A stretch of 64,000 nt of DNA from Flavobacteriales bacterium (GTDB lineage Bacteria; Bacteroidota; Bacteroidia; Flavobacteriales; UBA7312): assembly GCA_016779995.1 (NCBI GenBank), contig JADHMO010000004.1, forward strand, positions 109,176-173,175, given 5' to 3'. Below the pieces are notes generated by a model, which saw only the letters and a program-made list of their open reading frames with translations, had not been told where the DNA came from and made no database searches. This document shows, in pieces, positions 27,080 to 35,270 of the stretch (positions are counted from its first letter, which is position 1; every line of letters starts with the position of its first letter). Made by a program: the position numbers and the translations under genes.

Positions 27080-27991
27080 CTAGTCGTGTCGAGCCCCTTT
27101 GAAAATTCTTAGAATATGCAATAATGACGGAAACAAAGCGTCCACACTTTGGCTGGCCCCATTAGTAGACCCAGGCAGTGTTAAAACTAAGGTGTTATTG
27201 GTAACTCCAGCAAGACCCCTAGAAAGTATGGCGTAGGGTGTTCGATTTTGTCCATAACTTCTAGCTGCCTCCATAATGCCAGGAATCTCTCTTTCAAGAA
27301 AAGGTCGAATTGCCTCTGGAGTAACATCCCTGGGTGATAGACCTGTTCCACCAACAAAAATGAGCAAATCTACCTCCTCATTAGTGCTTTTTTTAAAGAC
27401 GCTTTGGATTTGTTCAACCTCATCAGGAATAATTTTATAGTTTGTGGTTCGAACGCCATTTTCTTGAAGTTTTTGAACAACAGTCTTTCCTGCTTTATCT
27501 TTCTTTTTTCCAACTGAAACGCTATCGGAACAAACTATAACGTGTGCTGTTGGGTTAGTTTTAAAACCGTCCTTAAAGTCTGATTTTCCTCCTCGCTTTT
27601 CCTTTAGTCTAATGTTGCAAATCTCTATCCCTTTGTCGATAGGTTTTAACATATCGTATAGGGTGAGTGCTACTAAAGAGGCCCCGTGCATGGCTTCAAC
27701 CTCAACTCCTGTTTTATAGGTTGTTTTGACCTCTAGGTCTATGTTTATTTGCGTAGCGCCCAATTGATATGAAATATGGGTATATTCTATTGGTAAAGGG
27801 TGACAGTCTGGAATAAGTTCTGCTGTTTTTTTTACCGCCAATAAACCCGCTGCTCTAGCGATTTCTAACACATTTCCTTTAGGCACCTTGTTTTGTTTAA
27901 TGGCGTCTATGGTTTCTGGTTTGCTTACCTTTAGTATTGCTTGAGCGTGGGCATATCGCAGAGTGGTGTTTTTGTGGGTGATGTCAATCAT
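27080..27991 (-). CDS. moaC: Bifunctional MoaC-MoaB/Mog fusion (molybdenum cofactor biosynthesis)
   Basis: 303 residues with two domains. Residues 1-145 are MoaC (cyclic pyranopterin monophosphate synthase): PDCHPLPIEYTHI, VEVEAMHGASLVALTLYDM and the end LKEKRGGKSDF. Residues about 150-300 are a MoaB/MogA domain, with VGGTGLSPRDVTPEA near 220 and LPGSTNGASQSVD near 275, which adenylylates molybdopterin. The fusion is common in Bacteroidota. It acts after MoaA and again before MoeA. It is 3 bp downstream of moaE. Confidence 0.95.
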   Translation of the reverse strand: MIDITHKNTTLRYAHAQAILKVSKPETIDAIKQNKVPKGNVLEIARAAGLLAVKKTAELIPDCHPLPIEYTHISYQLGATQINIDLEVKTTYKTGVEVEAMHGASLVALTLYDMLKPIDKGIEICNIRLKEKRGGKSDFKDGFKTNPTAHVIVCSDSVSVGKKKDKAGKTVVQKLQENGVRTTNYKIIPDEVEQIQSVFKKSTNEEVDLLIFVGGTGLSPRDVTPEAIRPFLEREIPGIMEAARSYGQNRTPYAILSRGLAGVTNNTLVLTLPGSTNGASQSVDALFPSLLHILRIFKGARHD

Positions 27992-27994
27992 ATA

Positions 27995-28435
27995 TTATGT
28001 GTTGGTTTTCCATTGATAATTATCGTCCTCCAAAATTTCTTTGCCGAATATGGGGGCTTTTTCTTTTATTTCTTCCACCAAATATTGAATGGCGTTAAAG
28101 CAGTCTTTGCGGTGTGGAGAAGAAACAAAAACAAACAAACAAAGCTCGCCAACCTTAACTGTATTTAAACTGTGATAGATGTGGAGACAAGTTAGATCAA
28201 AGCGTTCAAAAGCAGCTTCTCTAATGTTTTTAAAAACCTCATTGGCCATGGGCTCATAAGCAGAGTATTCTATAGCCTTAACTTTTTTTCCTTCTATAAG
28301 GTCTTCTCTAACTTGACCCAAAAATATTTGATGAGCTCCAATCGAGGTTTTGTGTTGGTGTTTTCGAATAGAATCTGCTATAAAGTCTGATTGTATGGCT
28401 CCGTCTACAAATGTGTTTTTGATTTTATTTTTCAT
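27995..28435 (-). CDS. moaE: Molybdopterin synthase catalytic subunit
   Basis: 146 residues. Dimerises with MoaD and inserts two sulfurs into precursor Z. Recognisable elements: GAHQIFLGQVRED, AIEYSAYEPMAN, the CLHIYHSLNTVKVGELCLFVFVSSPHRKDCF block with the Arg-Lys pair of the active site, and AIQYLVEEIKEKAPIFGKEIL with the conserved KxxxPIWKKE-like end. Its start overlaps moeB by 11 bp. Confidence 0.95.
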   Translation of the reverse strand: MKNKIKNTFVDGAIQSDFIADSIRKHQHKTSIGAHQIFLGQVREDLIEGKKVKAIEYSAYEPMANEVFKNIREAAFERFDLTCLHIYHSLNTVKVGELCLFVFVSSPHRKDCFNAIQYLVEEIKEKAPIFGKEILEDDNYQWKTNT

Positions 28436-29504
28436 GTTGCTTTGTTGTGGTGTTTGGAAATTGTTTTATCCACTCATTTATTCCTCCTTTCAAACTTAAA
28501 AAAGAGGGCGTGTGCTTATTTTTTTCAACAAATTGACCGCTCCGAACACCAGACTGACAATACACTATTGTTAGCACGTCTTTTTGGGCTTCTGACGGCA
28601 ATGTGCTATAACGCTCTAGTAAAGGTGGTTTTGGTAGTTCATTTGGTTCTCTTAAGTCAATAGTTTGTATTTTTTTTCCTGAGATAATATGCTCCATAAC
28701 TTCGTTTGCACTTATCTCTCTGAGTGTTGTTGTGCATCTCTGTTTGTATTCGTTGTTATAAAACTCCTCTACTGATGGGGTTTTTTGGTGAATCTTATCA
28801 AAATGTATAGTCTGTGTTTGGTTGTCTAAGGCGTTTATTATGGTTAGCTTACCACTAAGAACCCGCCCTATTCCTAAAATAATTTTAATTGTTTCATTTG
28901 CTTGTAGAGTGCCTACTATTCCTGCCAAAACACCTAAAACCCCTTCTTCTGAACAACTCTTATAATGGTTGGGGGGTTGTGGAAATAAACACCTATAGGT
29001 GGGGCCGTTTTTATAATTAAAAACCGAAAGCTGACCTTCAAATTTATATATTGAGGCATAAACCACGCTTTTATTAGTTATTAATGCGGCGTCATTTATT
29101 AGGTAACGACTGTCGTAATTGTCTGTGGCATCTAATATTATGTCGTACTTTGCAAAAAGCTCTAAAGCGTTTGATTGAAGCAATCCTTCTGGGTGGGCGT
29201 TAATTGTTATTAAGGGGTTGTTTTTTGATAAGACGTTTTTAGCTGTCGTCGCTTTATTTTTTCCTATTGATGCTGTGTTAAATAGTATTTGGCGTTGTAA
29301 GTTACTTTCTTCAATCTTGTCAAAATCAGCTATTCCTATTGTGCCAACGCCTGCTGCGACGAGGTATTGAAGTGCCGGACAACCCAGCCCCCCAGCTCCC
29401 ACCACTAAAACGCTGGCTTGTTTTAGTTTTTGCTGACCCTGAGCTCCAACCTCCTTTAGTAGAAGGTGGCGGCCGTAGCGTATGTGTTCTTTTTCTGAAA
29501 TCAT
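28425..29504 (-). CDS. moeB: MoeB-type adenylyltransferase with C-terminal rhodanese domain
   Basis: 359 residues from the ATG at 29504, 8 bp after moaD; a longer frame to 29597 would overlap moaD and adds an implausible basic leader. E1-like ThiF domain: VLVVGAGGLGCPALQYLVAAGVGTIGIADFDK and the DATDNYDSRYLIND motif. The C-terminal rhodanese domain (about 275-355) has the Cys loop VYCQSGVRSGQ. It activates the MoaD C-terminus and can relay sulfur. Where MoeB usually has a zinc CxxC, only one Cys is found (TYRCLF), so the zinc site may be lost. Confidence 0.9.
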   Translation of the reverse strand: MISEKEHIRYGRHLLLKEVGAQGQQKLKQASVLVVGAGGLGCPALQYLVAAGVGTIGIADFDKIEESNLQRQILFNTASIGKNKATTAKNVLSKNNPLITINAHPEGLLQSNALELFAKYDIILDATDNYDSRYLINDAALITNKSVVYASIYKFEGQLSVFNYKNGPTYRCLFPQPPNHYKSCSEEGVLGVLAGIVGTLQANETIKIILGIGRVLSGKLTIINALDNQTQTIHFDKIHQKTPSVEEFYNNEYKQRCTTTLREISANEVMEHIISGKKIQTIDLREPNELPKPPLLERYSTLPSEAQKDVLTIVYCQSGVRSGQFVEKNKHTPSFLSLKGGINEWIKQFPNTTTKQHEK

Positions 29505-29512
29505 CGTTTTTT

Positions 29513-29761
29513 TTATCCTCCAGCGAAAGGGGGTAATAGTGCTATTTCGTCTTTGGCTTTTAGAGATTGATTGGCTTGTATTATTTTTTTGTTGCATACC
29601 AAAGTATAAACAGCGTCTTTTAGTGGCTTATATTTTGATAAAATAAGTTTGTTTAGGTGCTCCACAGTACTTGTGTTGTTGACCTCAAACTCTTCAAAAT
29701 CGCAATTAGTTGCGTCTACAATAGAGCCAAAGTATTTAACAGTAATTCTTATGTTTTTCAA
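29513..29761 (-). CDS. moaD: Molybdopterin synthase sulfur carrier subunit
   Basis: 82 residues with a ubiquitin-like fold. It begins MKNIRITVKYFGSIVDAT and ends in the essential Gly-Gly of LPPFAGG, which is adenylated by MoeB and thiocarboxylated. It overlaps mobA by 26 bp and precedes moeB by 8 bp. Confidence 0.93.
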   Translation of the reverse strand: MKNIRITVKYFGSIVDATNCDFEEFEVNNTSTVEHLNKLILSKYKPLKDAVYTLVCNKKIIQANQSLKAKDEIALLPPFAGG

Positions 29762-30323
29762 AATCTTCTGGGGTGTTTATGTTTGTTAATAATTTTTCAT
29801 TAAAAAGAGGGTAATCATTGTGTACGTCTATTAGCTTGACCTTTATCAGTGATAATGCTTCTTTTACCTTTAGTTTTTTGTTTTTTAATTGGTTGTTAAA
29901 AACCTCAAAACAAGAGGTGTGATAAACCGCAGTTAGTGGATAGCTTTTGTTTTTGTAATAAGGCACAACAGCCTGATACCCCTCTTTTTTGCTAATCAAA
30001 AAAGAAATAAAATCTGAGTGTATGTGTGGATTATCACAACTAAGAAATATGTTCCAGTCTGTTTTAGAAATTGACAAGCCTTTGCATAAACCAGAAAGTG
30101 GTCCGCTATTTTTTACTTCGTCTTTAAAAACTGGGTGTCCAAAATGATTGTAGCTATCGTTGTTTGCTAGTATGACAATTGATTGGGCATGGTTCTTTAA
30201 TGCGTTTAACACATACTTTACCATAGGTGTGCCGTTTAAAAACAATAAGCCTTTGTCTTGTCCCATTCTGCTGCTTTTCCCCCCAGCCAATACATAAGCT
30301 GTTAGTTCTTGCTCTTGAGTCAT
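29736..30323 (-). CDS. mobA: Molybdenum cofactor guanylyltransferase
   Basis: 195 residues, standard length. Joins GMP to Mo-molybdopterin to make the MGD form used by NarG. Nucleotide-binding signature AYVLAGGKSSRMGQDKGLL at residues about 10-28; a metal-site Asp in LSCDNPHIHSDF; and the conserved INTPEDFEKH near the C-terminus. Overlaps the upstream TSUP gene by 4 bp and moaD by 26 bp. Its presence fits the requirement of NarG for bis-MGD. Confidence 0.94.
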   Translation of the reverse strand: MTQEQELTAYVLAGGKSSRMGQDKGLLFLNGTPMVKYVLNALKNHAQSIVILANNDSYNHFGHPVFKDEVKNSGPLSGLCKGLSISKTDWNIFLSCDNPHIHSDFISFLISKKEGYQAVVPYYKNKSYPLTAVYHTSCFEVFNNQLKNKKLKVKEALSLIKVKLIDVHNDYPLFNEKLLTNINTPEDFEKHKNYC

Positions 30324-31054
30324 GTTAATAATAGTTTTGTGCTTGCTATAACCAAAACAAAGGCTAACAAGTAGTTTAGTTTTTTATTACTAAATTTTTT
30401 ACTTCCAAAATAACCCCCAAAAAAACCACCGGCAACAGTAAGAAATAAAAAAATAGGCGTTTTTTCATCAATACTAAATTGTCCGCCACTAAAATTTCCT
30501 AAAAGCGCTGCTGCTGAATTCACCCAAATAAATAAGGCTGAAACAGCGGCGGTATGTTTTATTTTTCCCCATCCGAATAATAGTATTACTGGACTTAATA
30601 TTATTCCGCCCCCTATTCCTATCATCCCTGAAAACAGCCCTATTAAAGCCCCAATTAATAACCCTTGCCATAGCTTTATGTTTTTTGTGTTTTTTTCCTC
30701 TGCTCCTAAGAGCCCCAATAATCTTAAGACTGAGAGTATCAACAAAACAGCTAATAGCTGTTTGTATATTGAAATGTTTAAACTTATCGTGCCTCCTAAA
30801 AATGCAAATGGTATGGATGTTATGGCAAAAGGGTAAAACAAACTCCACTTAAAGTGGTTTGCTCGATGATAGTTGTAAAAAGAAACTCCAGCCACAAAAA
30901 GGTTTAGAATTAATACTGTTGGCCTCATTTGGCTTATTGAAAAACCAAAAATTGCCATAAGAGCAAGGTATCCGCTTGCCCCTCCGTGTCCAACTGAAGC
31001 GTATAAAAACGCTACTAAAGGCAGTAGTATGTAAAAGAAGTTGTCTGGGCACAT
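30320..31054 (-). CDS. TSUP (TauE/SafE) family membrane transporter
   Basis: 244 residues, 7-8 hydrophobic segments. The two internal family repeats are visible: LVAFLYASVGHGGASGYLAL near the N-terminus and GLFSGMIGIGGGIILSPVIL near the centre. The family moves sulfite, sulfoacetate and other small anions. It is embedded between the ModE-like gene (2 bp) and mobA (4-bp overlap) in the molybdenum cofactor operon. No ModABC is found in the window, so a role in molybdate or sulfur supply for the cofactor is an attractive inference, but unproven. Confidence 0.85.
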   Translation of the reverse strand: MCPDNFFYILLPLVAFLYASVGHGGASGYLALMAIFGFSISQMRPTVLILNLFVAGVSFYNYHRANHFKWSLFYPFAITSIPFAFLGGTISLNISIYKQLLAVLLILSVLRLLGLLGAEEKNTKNIKLWQGLLIGALIGLFSGMIGIGGGIILSPVILLFGWGKIKHTAAVSALFIWVNSAAALLGNFSGGQFSIDEKTPIFLFLTVAGGFFGGYFGSKKFSNKKLNYLLAFVLVIASTKLLLT

Positions 31055-31056
31055 AA

Positions 31057-31404
31057 TTAAAACTCTCTGAGGTGTTTTTCTAGTTTTTGATTTAAATATT
31101 GGTCGTGGTCTTTTGTAAGGTTTTTAAATAATTGAATTACTTTTTGTCCTTGTTTTGTAAGGGTTGTTCCTCCGCCCTGTTTCCCGCCAGTAGAACGCTC
31201 TACTAATGGTTGTGACGAAGCTTTGTTCATGGACTCAACTAATTTCCAAGCCTTTAAATAAGACATGTTCATAGATTTTGCCGCCTTACTTATTGAGCCT
31301 AACTCAGAAATAGCAAGTAATAAAGCTACACGACCCTCTCCCAAAAACGTTTCTTCTTGGGAAATAATCCACAGTCTACTTTTAATTGTTAGTTTATTTT
31401 TCAT
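31057..31404 (-). CDS. ModE-type winged-helix regulator lacking the molybdate-binding domain
   Basis: 115 residues from the ATG at 31404. A frame open to 31452 exists, but that start would fall upstream of the -7 element at 31434-31441. The product is only the ModE N-terminal DNA-binding domain: KSRLWIISQEETFLGEGRVALLLAISELGSISKAAKSMNMSY, then the wing with VERSTGGKQGGGTTLTKQG. The C-terminal MOP domains that bind molybdate in E. coli ModE are absent. First gene of the moa operon under an Fnr-type box; it may fine-tune the operon. Confidence 0.88.
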   Translation of the reverse strand: MKNKLTIKSRLWIISQEETFLGEGRVALLLAISELGSISKAAKSMNMSYLKAWKLVESMNKASSQPLVERSTGGKQGGGTTLTKQGQKVIQLFKNLTKDHDQYLNQKLEKHLREF

Positions 31405-31433
31405 TAGCGTTATATTGAGTAGAATATAACGTT

Positions 31434-31477
31434 CAAAAGTATGTTTCTTCAAATAGGCAAACTATGATTTACATCAT
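31434..31477 (-). promoter_or_regulatory. Fnr-type operator and -7 element of the molybdenum cofactor operon
   Basis: Palindrome at 31464-31477 (plus strand ATGATTTACATCAT) and a perfect -7 element TACTTTTG at 31434-31441 on the minus strand, 33 bp apart centre to centre. The predicted start of transcription lies about 25 nt before the ModE ATG at 31404 and supports that start. Confidence 0.78.
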
Positions 31478-31491
31478 AATTAAAGCTAGAT

Positions 31492-32667
31492 TTATGGTAG
31501 TATGTAGGCTGTTATTTTGTCACCAACAACTACATTTTGTTGAGGTTCAGGGAGGTACACCAGAGCATTTGCTTGTGCAAACGTGTGAAGCATTGCTGAG
31601 CTTTGTCCTTCTAATAGTTGCGCTTGTGACTGGTTTATTTTTGCTTTTAAAAATTGTGGCCTAGAGCCTTTTTTAACAAAGTTATTTTGAGAGATTAGTT
31701 CTCTTTTTTCGAGTTCTACATCCTTAAACCCGCTCATCATTTTCAATGATAAAAGAACATAATGATAAAAACATATTAAGGATGCTGATGGATTGCCGGG
31801 AAGACCAAAAAACAAGGTGGTTTCGTTGTGTCCAAAAAACATAGGTTTGCCTGGTTTTTGGTTTACCTTATAAAACACTTCTTTTACGCCTATGTTTAGA
31901 AGTGCTTGTTCTACATAATCGTAGTCACCAACCGATATTCCTCCGCTAACAATTACAACATCTGATGTTTTTGATGCTAATTCTAGTTCTTGAATAGTGT
32001 TATTTAAATCGTCTTTGACCCAAACTATATTGTTTGAGGTGTATCCGCTAGCGTTTAGTGCGGATGCCAACATTTGAGAATTGCTTTCATATATTTTTCC
32101 TGGCTCTAGCTTTTCATTTGACCGGCTTAGTTCGTTACCCGTTACAACTATACTAATACTTGGTTTTTGATAAACATTTATGTCGGTAATTCCTAAAGCT
32201 GTTAGAAATCCTATTCCTGCAGGATTTAATAGCGTTCCTTTGTTTAGGGCAATCTGATTTTTTTTGATTTGCTCTCCTATTGGTCTAATATTAGACCCTT
32301 TTATTGGTAGTTCTTGTAGATTTATCTCGTTTCCATTGGCTACAACTTTTTCTTGCATGACAACTGCTGTTGTACCTTGTGGTATCATTGCTCCTGTGAA
32401 AATTCTAGTACACTCTCCTTTTTTTAATGTTAAAGCTTGAACGTCGCCTGTTTTAACTTCAGCTATGACTTTAAATTTTGTTGTCGGTGATGAAAAACTT
32501 ATTGCATAGCCATCCATAGCTGATTGGTGAAATGAGGGTAGGTTTATTGGGCTATAAACATCTTGTGATAAAACAAAACCAAGAGAGTCTTTAATGTGTT
32601 GTTTACTTTCTTTAAGTGAAAGAGTGTGTTTTCTTATCAGGGCTTTAGCGTCCTCTATTGATGTCAT
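31492..32667 (-). CDS. moeA: Molybdopterin molybdenumtransferase
   Basis: 391 residues. Inserts molybdate into adenylylated molybdopterin. Visible: LPSFHQSAMDGYAIS near residue 40, IFTGAMIPQGTTAVVMQE near 90, the central VIVSGGISVGDYDYVEQAL (MoCF signature) and FFGLPGNPSASLICFYHYVL. The C-terminal beta domain is complete. It ends 15 bp before the operator of the ModE-moa operon, and no ATGA-N6-TCAT box was seen ahead of it, so it appears to have a separate promoter and may read through into the operon. Confidence 0.95.
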   Translation of the reverse strand: MTSIEDAKALIRKHTLSLKESKQHIKDSLGFVLSQDVYSPINLPSFHQSAMDGYAISFSSPTTKFKVIAEVKTGDVQALTLKKGECTRIFTGAMIPQGTTAVVMQEKVVANGNEINLQELPIKGSNIRPIGEQIKKNQIALNKGTLLNPAGIGFLTALGITDINVYQKPSISIVVTGNELSRSNEKLEPGKIYESNSQMLASALNASGYTSNNIVWVKDDLNNTIQELELASKTSDVVIVSGGISVGDYDYVEQALLNIGVKEVFYKVNQKPGKPMFFGHNETTLFFGLPGNPSASLICFYHYVLLSLKMMSGFKDVELEKRELISQNNFVKKGSRPQFLKAKINQSQAQLLEGQSSAMLHTFAQANALVYLPEPQQNVVVGDKITAYILP

Positions 32668-32764
32668 GGTTTGGTTTGTTTAGTTAGTTGTGTTCTTTAA
32701 ATTATATATTTAGCAGCTCTGATAGAAAATTTTTATCTTATTTTTACATATCAAGATATGGTGA

Positions 32765-34243
32765 ATGTCCTTAGTTAAAAAAATTGTTGGTCAGTCTGCG
32801 GTATATTTTTTTGGTACTGTTATTTCTGTAATAGTTGGTTTTTTCTTTAAAGTATACTTGTCTAGAATTTTAGGTGCTGATGCTTTAGGAATATATAGTC
32901 TAGGTATAACAACGATTGGTGTATTAGGAATATTTTTAAGTTTTGGATATGGCAATGGGCTTATTCGTTTCATTTCAAAGTACAAAGCTACTCAAAACTA
33001 TAACAACCTTATTTCCTACCTTACTAATACTTCAATAATAAATCTGTGTGTTGTTCTGCCTATTTCTTTTTTATTTTATTTTTTTCCAGAAATTGTTGCT
33101 GATAACGTATTAAAAACTCCCAAACTTAAGGAGTATGTTCCTTTGTTTGGGTTTATGATGTTTGTAAATAGTTTTTTGATTTTAGCAGAACAAACTATTC
33201 GTGGTCTTCAAGAGGTGAAAAAAAGTACTATAATTAACACTTTTCTTAGGTTACCTTTTAAAATTGGTTTGGTTGTTCTATTTTTTAATTGGGGTTGGCA
33301 ATTAGAGGGTTATATTATTGCTGAAGTTTTTGGCTCGGTACTAGCTTTTATTTTTCTAATAATTCTGATTAAAAGATTATTACCTCGTCTTTCGGATTTT
33401 AAAAGAACTAATTTTAATAAAGAAGAAAAAAAATATAGTCTAAATCTTCTTATAACTAATAGTGTTTTAGCTCTAGGAAGACACGGAGATAAAATTGTAT
33501 TGGTTTATTTTTTGAGCACCTTTGAGTTGGGTATATATTCGGTAACTTTGACTATTGCTGCTTTTATGCCATTAGTACTAACTTCTGTAAATTCTATTTT
33601 TTCCCCTATTATATCTCAACTTCACTCACAAAACAAGCTAAAGGATTTAGAACATTACTTTCAATTAAATGGAAGGTATATTTTCTTATTAAGTTTTCCT
33701 TTAATGGTTTTTATTTTTCTTTTTTCTAAACCTATTATGTCCTTGTTTGGTAATGATTTTATTCAGGGTAGTGTTTTATTATCATTAATAGTAATTGGTC
33801 AGCTTATTAATGTTTCTATGGGGTCTGTAGGTTTAATGCTTCAAATGACAGGTTTAGAAAAACCTATGAGAGATATTTCAATAATCACTTCATTAATTTC
33901 ATTTTTATTATACTTTGCGTTAATAAGCAAGTGGGGTTTAGTTGGTTTAGGTGTAGTTTATATTTTTAATATTTTATTACAAAATATTGCTTGTACTTAT
34001 GTTTTGAACAAACACTTAAATATACATCTCTTTCATACGGAATATATCAAGCTTATAATCTTATTTTGCGGTTTATGTATTCCTAGTTATTTTATTATTG
34101 AAGGAATAAGTTTAAATCCTAGTCCTTTGTTTTTGGGAAGTGTATTAGTAATAATTTATGCGGTGTTTATCTTTTTATGGTTTCTATTTTTTTCTAAAAA
34201 AGATCTTCCTCAAATTTTGAATACTATAAATTTTAAACGTTAA
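32765..34243 (+). CDS. Polysaccharide/oligosaccharide flippase (Wzx-like)
   Basis: 492 residues with 12-14 hydrophobic helices typical of the MOP (RfbX/Wzx) superfamily: SAVYFFGTVISVIVGFFFKVYLSRILGADALGIYSL is the family's N-terminal block. It moves lipid-linked glycan units across the inner membrane. It is markedly AT-rich, and the next gene is a sulfotransferase 3 bp away, so the pair may make or decorate a surface glycan. No glycosyltransferases are nearby, unlike normal O-antigen loci. Confidence 0.85.
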   Translation: MSLVKKIVGQSAVYFFGTVISVIVGFFFKVYLSRILGADALGIYSLGITTIGVLGIFLSFGYGNGLIRFISKYKATQNYNNLISYLTNTSIINLCVVLPISFLFYFFPEIVADNVLKTPKLKEYVPLFGFMMFVNSFLILAEQTIRGLQEVKKSTIINTFLRLPFKIGLVVLFFNWGWQLEGYIIAEVFGSVLAFIFLIILIKRLLPRLSDFKRTNFNKEEKKYSLNLLITNSVLALGRHGDKIVLVYFLSTFELGIYSVTLTIAAFMPLVLTSVNSIFSPIISQLHSQNKLKDLEHYFQLNGRYIFLLSFPLMVFIFLFSKPIMSLFGNDFIQGSVLLSLIVIGQLINVSMGSVGLMLQMTGLEKPMRDISIITSLISFLLYFALISKWGLVGLGVVYIFNILLQNIACTYVLNKHLNIHLFHTEYIKLIILFCGLCIPSYFIIEGISLNPSPLFLGSVLVIIYAVFIFLWFLFFSKKDLPQILNTINFKR

Positions 34244-34246
34244 ATA

Positions 34247-34891
34247 GTGAGTTCTTTTTACAATAAAATAAAAGTCTTTTTAGGTGTTGAGAAAAAAGAA
34301 ACTAACCCTATTTTATCTATTTTTTTAGAGAAAAAATGTGTTTTTTTTCATATCCCTAAAACCGCTGGAATTTCTATTTCAAACGCTCTATTTGGAGATG
34401 TAAAATGGGGTCATCGGAGTGTCAATTTTTACAAATCACATTATGGAGAAAACGTTTTTAATTCTTTGTATAAGTTTTGTTTTGTAAGAAATCCTTATGA
34501 TAGACTCTTTTCTGCATATACATTTTTAAAGGAAGGTGGTATCAATAATCTAGACTTAGAATTTTCTAATTCATACTTACAAGAATTTGCAAGTTTTGAT
34601 GAATTTGTTTTAAAAGGTTTGGAAAAAGAAGAAATTATGAATTGGGTTCATTTCAAACCTCAATATACTTTTGTTTGTGATGAAAACGATAATATTGTAA
34701 TGGACTTTGTTGGAAAAATGGAAAATTTAAACGCTGATTTTAATACCGTTTGTAAACATTTAAATATTGAGTCAGAATTACAAAAACTTAATATGAGCGC
34801 AGCTAAAAAAAATGATTTTTCTGAAGAAGTAAAAGCAATGATAAGGTTAAAATATCAAAAAGACTTTAATCTTTTTTATCCTCATTTATAG
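34247..34891 (+). CDS. Sulfotransferase-family protein (family 2-like)
   Basis: 214 residues, GTG start at 34247. PAPS-binding signatures: the 5'-phosphosulfate loop FFHIPKTAGISIS near residue 33 and the 3'-phosphate loop FVRNPYDRLFSAY near 77. Members transfer sulfate from PAPS to carbohydrates. It starts 3 bp after the flippase stop and is probably cotranscribed with it, which suggests sulfation of an exported glycan. The 3' end overlaps the convergent small membrane gene by 26 bp. Very AT-rich. Confidence 0.8.
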   Translation: MSSFYNKIKVFLGVEKKETNPILSIFLEKKCVFFHIPKTAGISISNALFGDVKWGHRSVNFYKSHYGENVFNSLYKFCFVRNPYDRLFSAYTFLKEGGINNLDLEFSNSYLQEFASFDEFVLKGLEKEEIMNWVHFKPQYTFVCDENDNIVMDFVGKMENLNADFNTVCKHLNIESELQKLNMSAAKKNDFSEEVKAMIRLKYQKDFNLFYPHL

Positions 34892-35051
34892 ATTTCCTAA
34901 GTAGCTTGTCTACACCTAGCCAAATAAGTATTACAGGCCAATACACTCTAATGAGTTCTGCTAAAGAAACCTCTATTAAATTGAGATTATTCAATAAGAA
35001 TATCAGTCCTAAAACAATAAATAATATTCCTATACTTTTTCCTTTTAACAT
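34866..35051 (-). CDS. Small two-helix membrane protein (LiaI/LiaF-like transmembrane region)
   Basis: 61 residues. Two hydrophobic helices (GILFIVLGLIFLLNN and YWPVILIWLGVDKLL) separated by a short loop; the second with the 'xxWPxxLIxxGxxxL' pattern is typical of the LiaF/DUF5668 transmembrane region. A short charged tail (NEDKKD) ends it. Function unknown. It lies 11 bp downstream of the small lipoprotein gene. Confidence 0.6.
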   Translation of the reverse strand: MLKGKSIGILFIVLGLIFLLNNLNLIEVSLAELIRVYWPVILIWLGVDKLLRKSINEDKKD

Positions 35052-35062
35052 CTGATTTAATT

Positions 35063-35230
35063 TTAAGGGTTAGAACTAGCAGGTAATATTCCTTTTTTGA
35101 ACAACCCTTGTTTAGTTTTATTTTTTTTGCCTTGTTTACCAGTATCACAACCTACTGAAGTAGATTTAGATTGTGATCCACAAGCTGATAAAAATACTAT
35201 TAACAATATAAAATGAAAAGCTCTTCTCAT
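35063..35230 (-). CDS. Small lipoprotein
   Basis: 55 residues from the ATG at 35230, which gives a classical lipoprotein signal: RRAF, a hydrophobic stretch, then LSAC with the lipid-bearing Cys near residue 17. The mature part is short and Lys/Gly/Ser-rich. The longer frame to 35329 would overlap the RNase R start and is not preferred. Function unknown; cotranscribed with the small membrane gene. Confidence 0.55.
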   Translation of the reverse strand: MRRAFHFILLIVFLSACGSQSKSTSVGCDTGKQGKKNKTKQGLFKKGILPASSNP

Positions 35231-35270
35231 GTTAAGCAAAGTAAACACATTTAATTTATATTTTCGTTGA

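Noticed and set aside
30489..30848. 119-codon minus-strand frame inside the TSUP gene
   Set aside because: Alternate frame of a gene with clear TauE/SafE repeats; its sequence is low-quality and has no family pattern.
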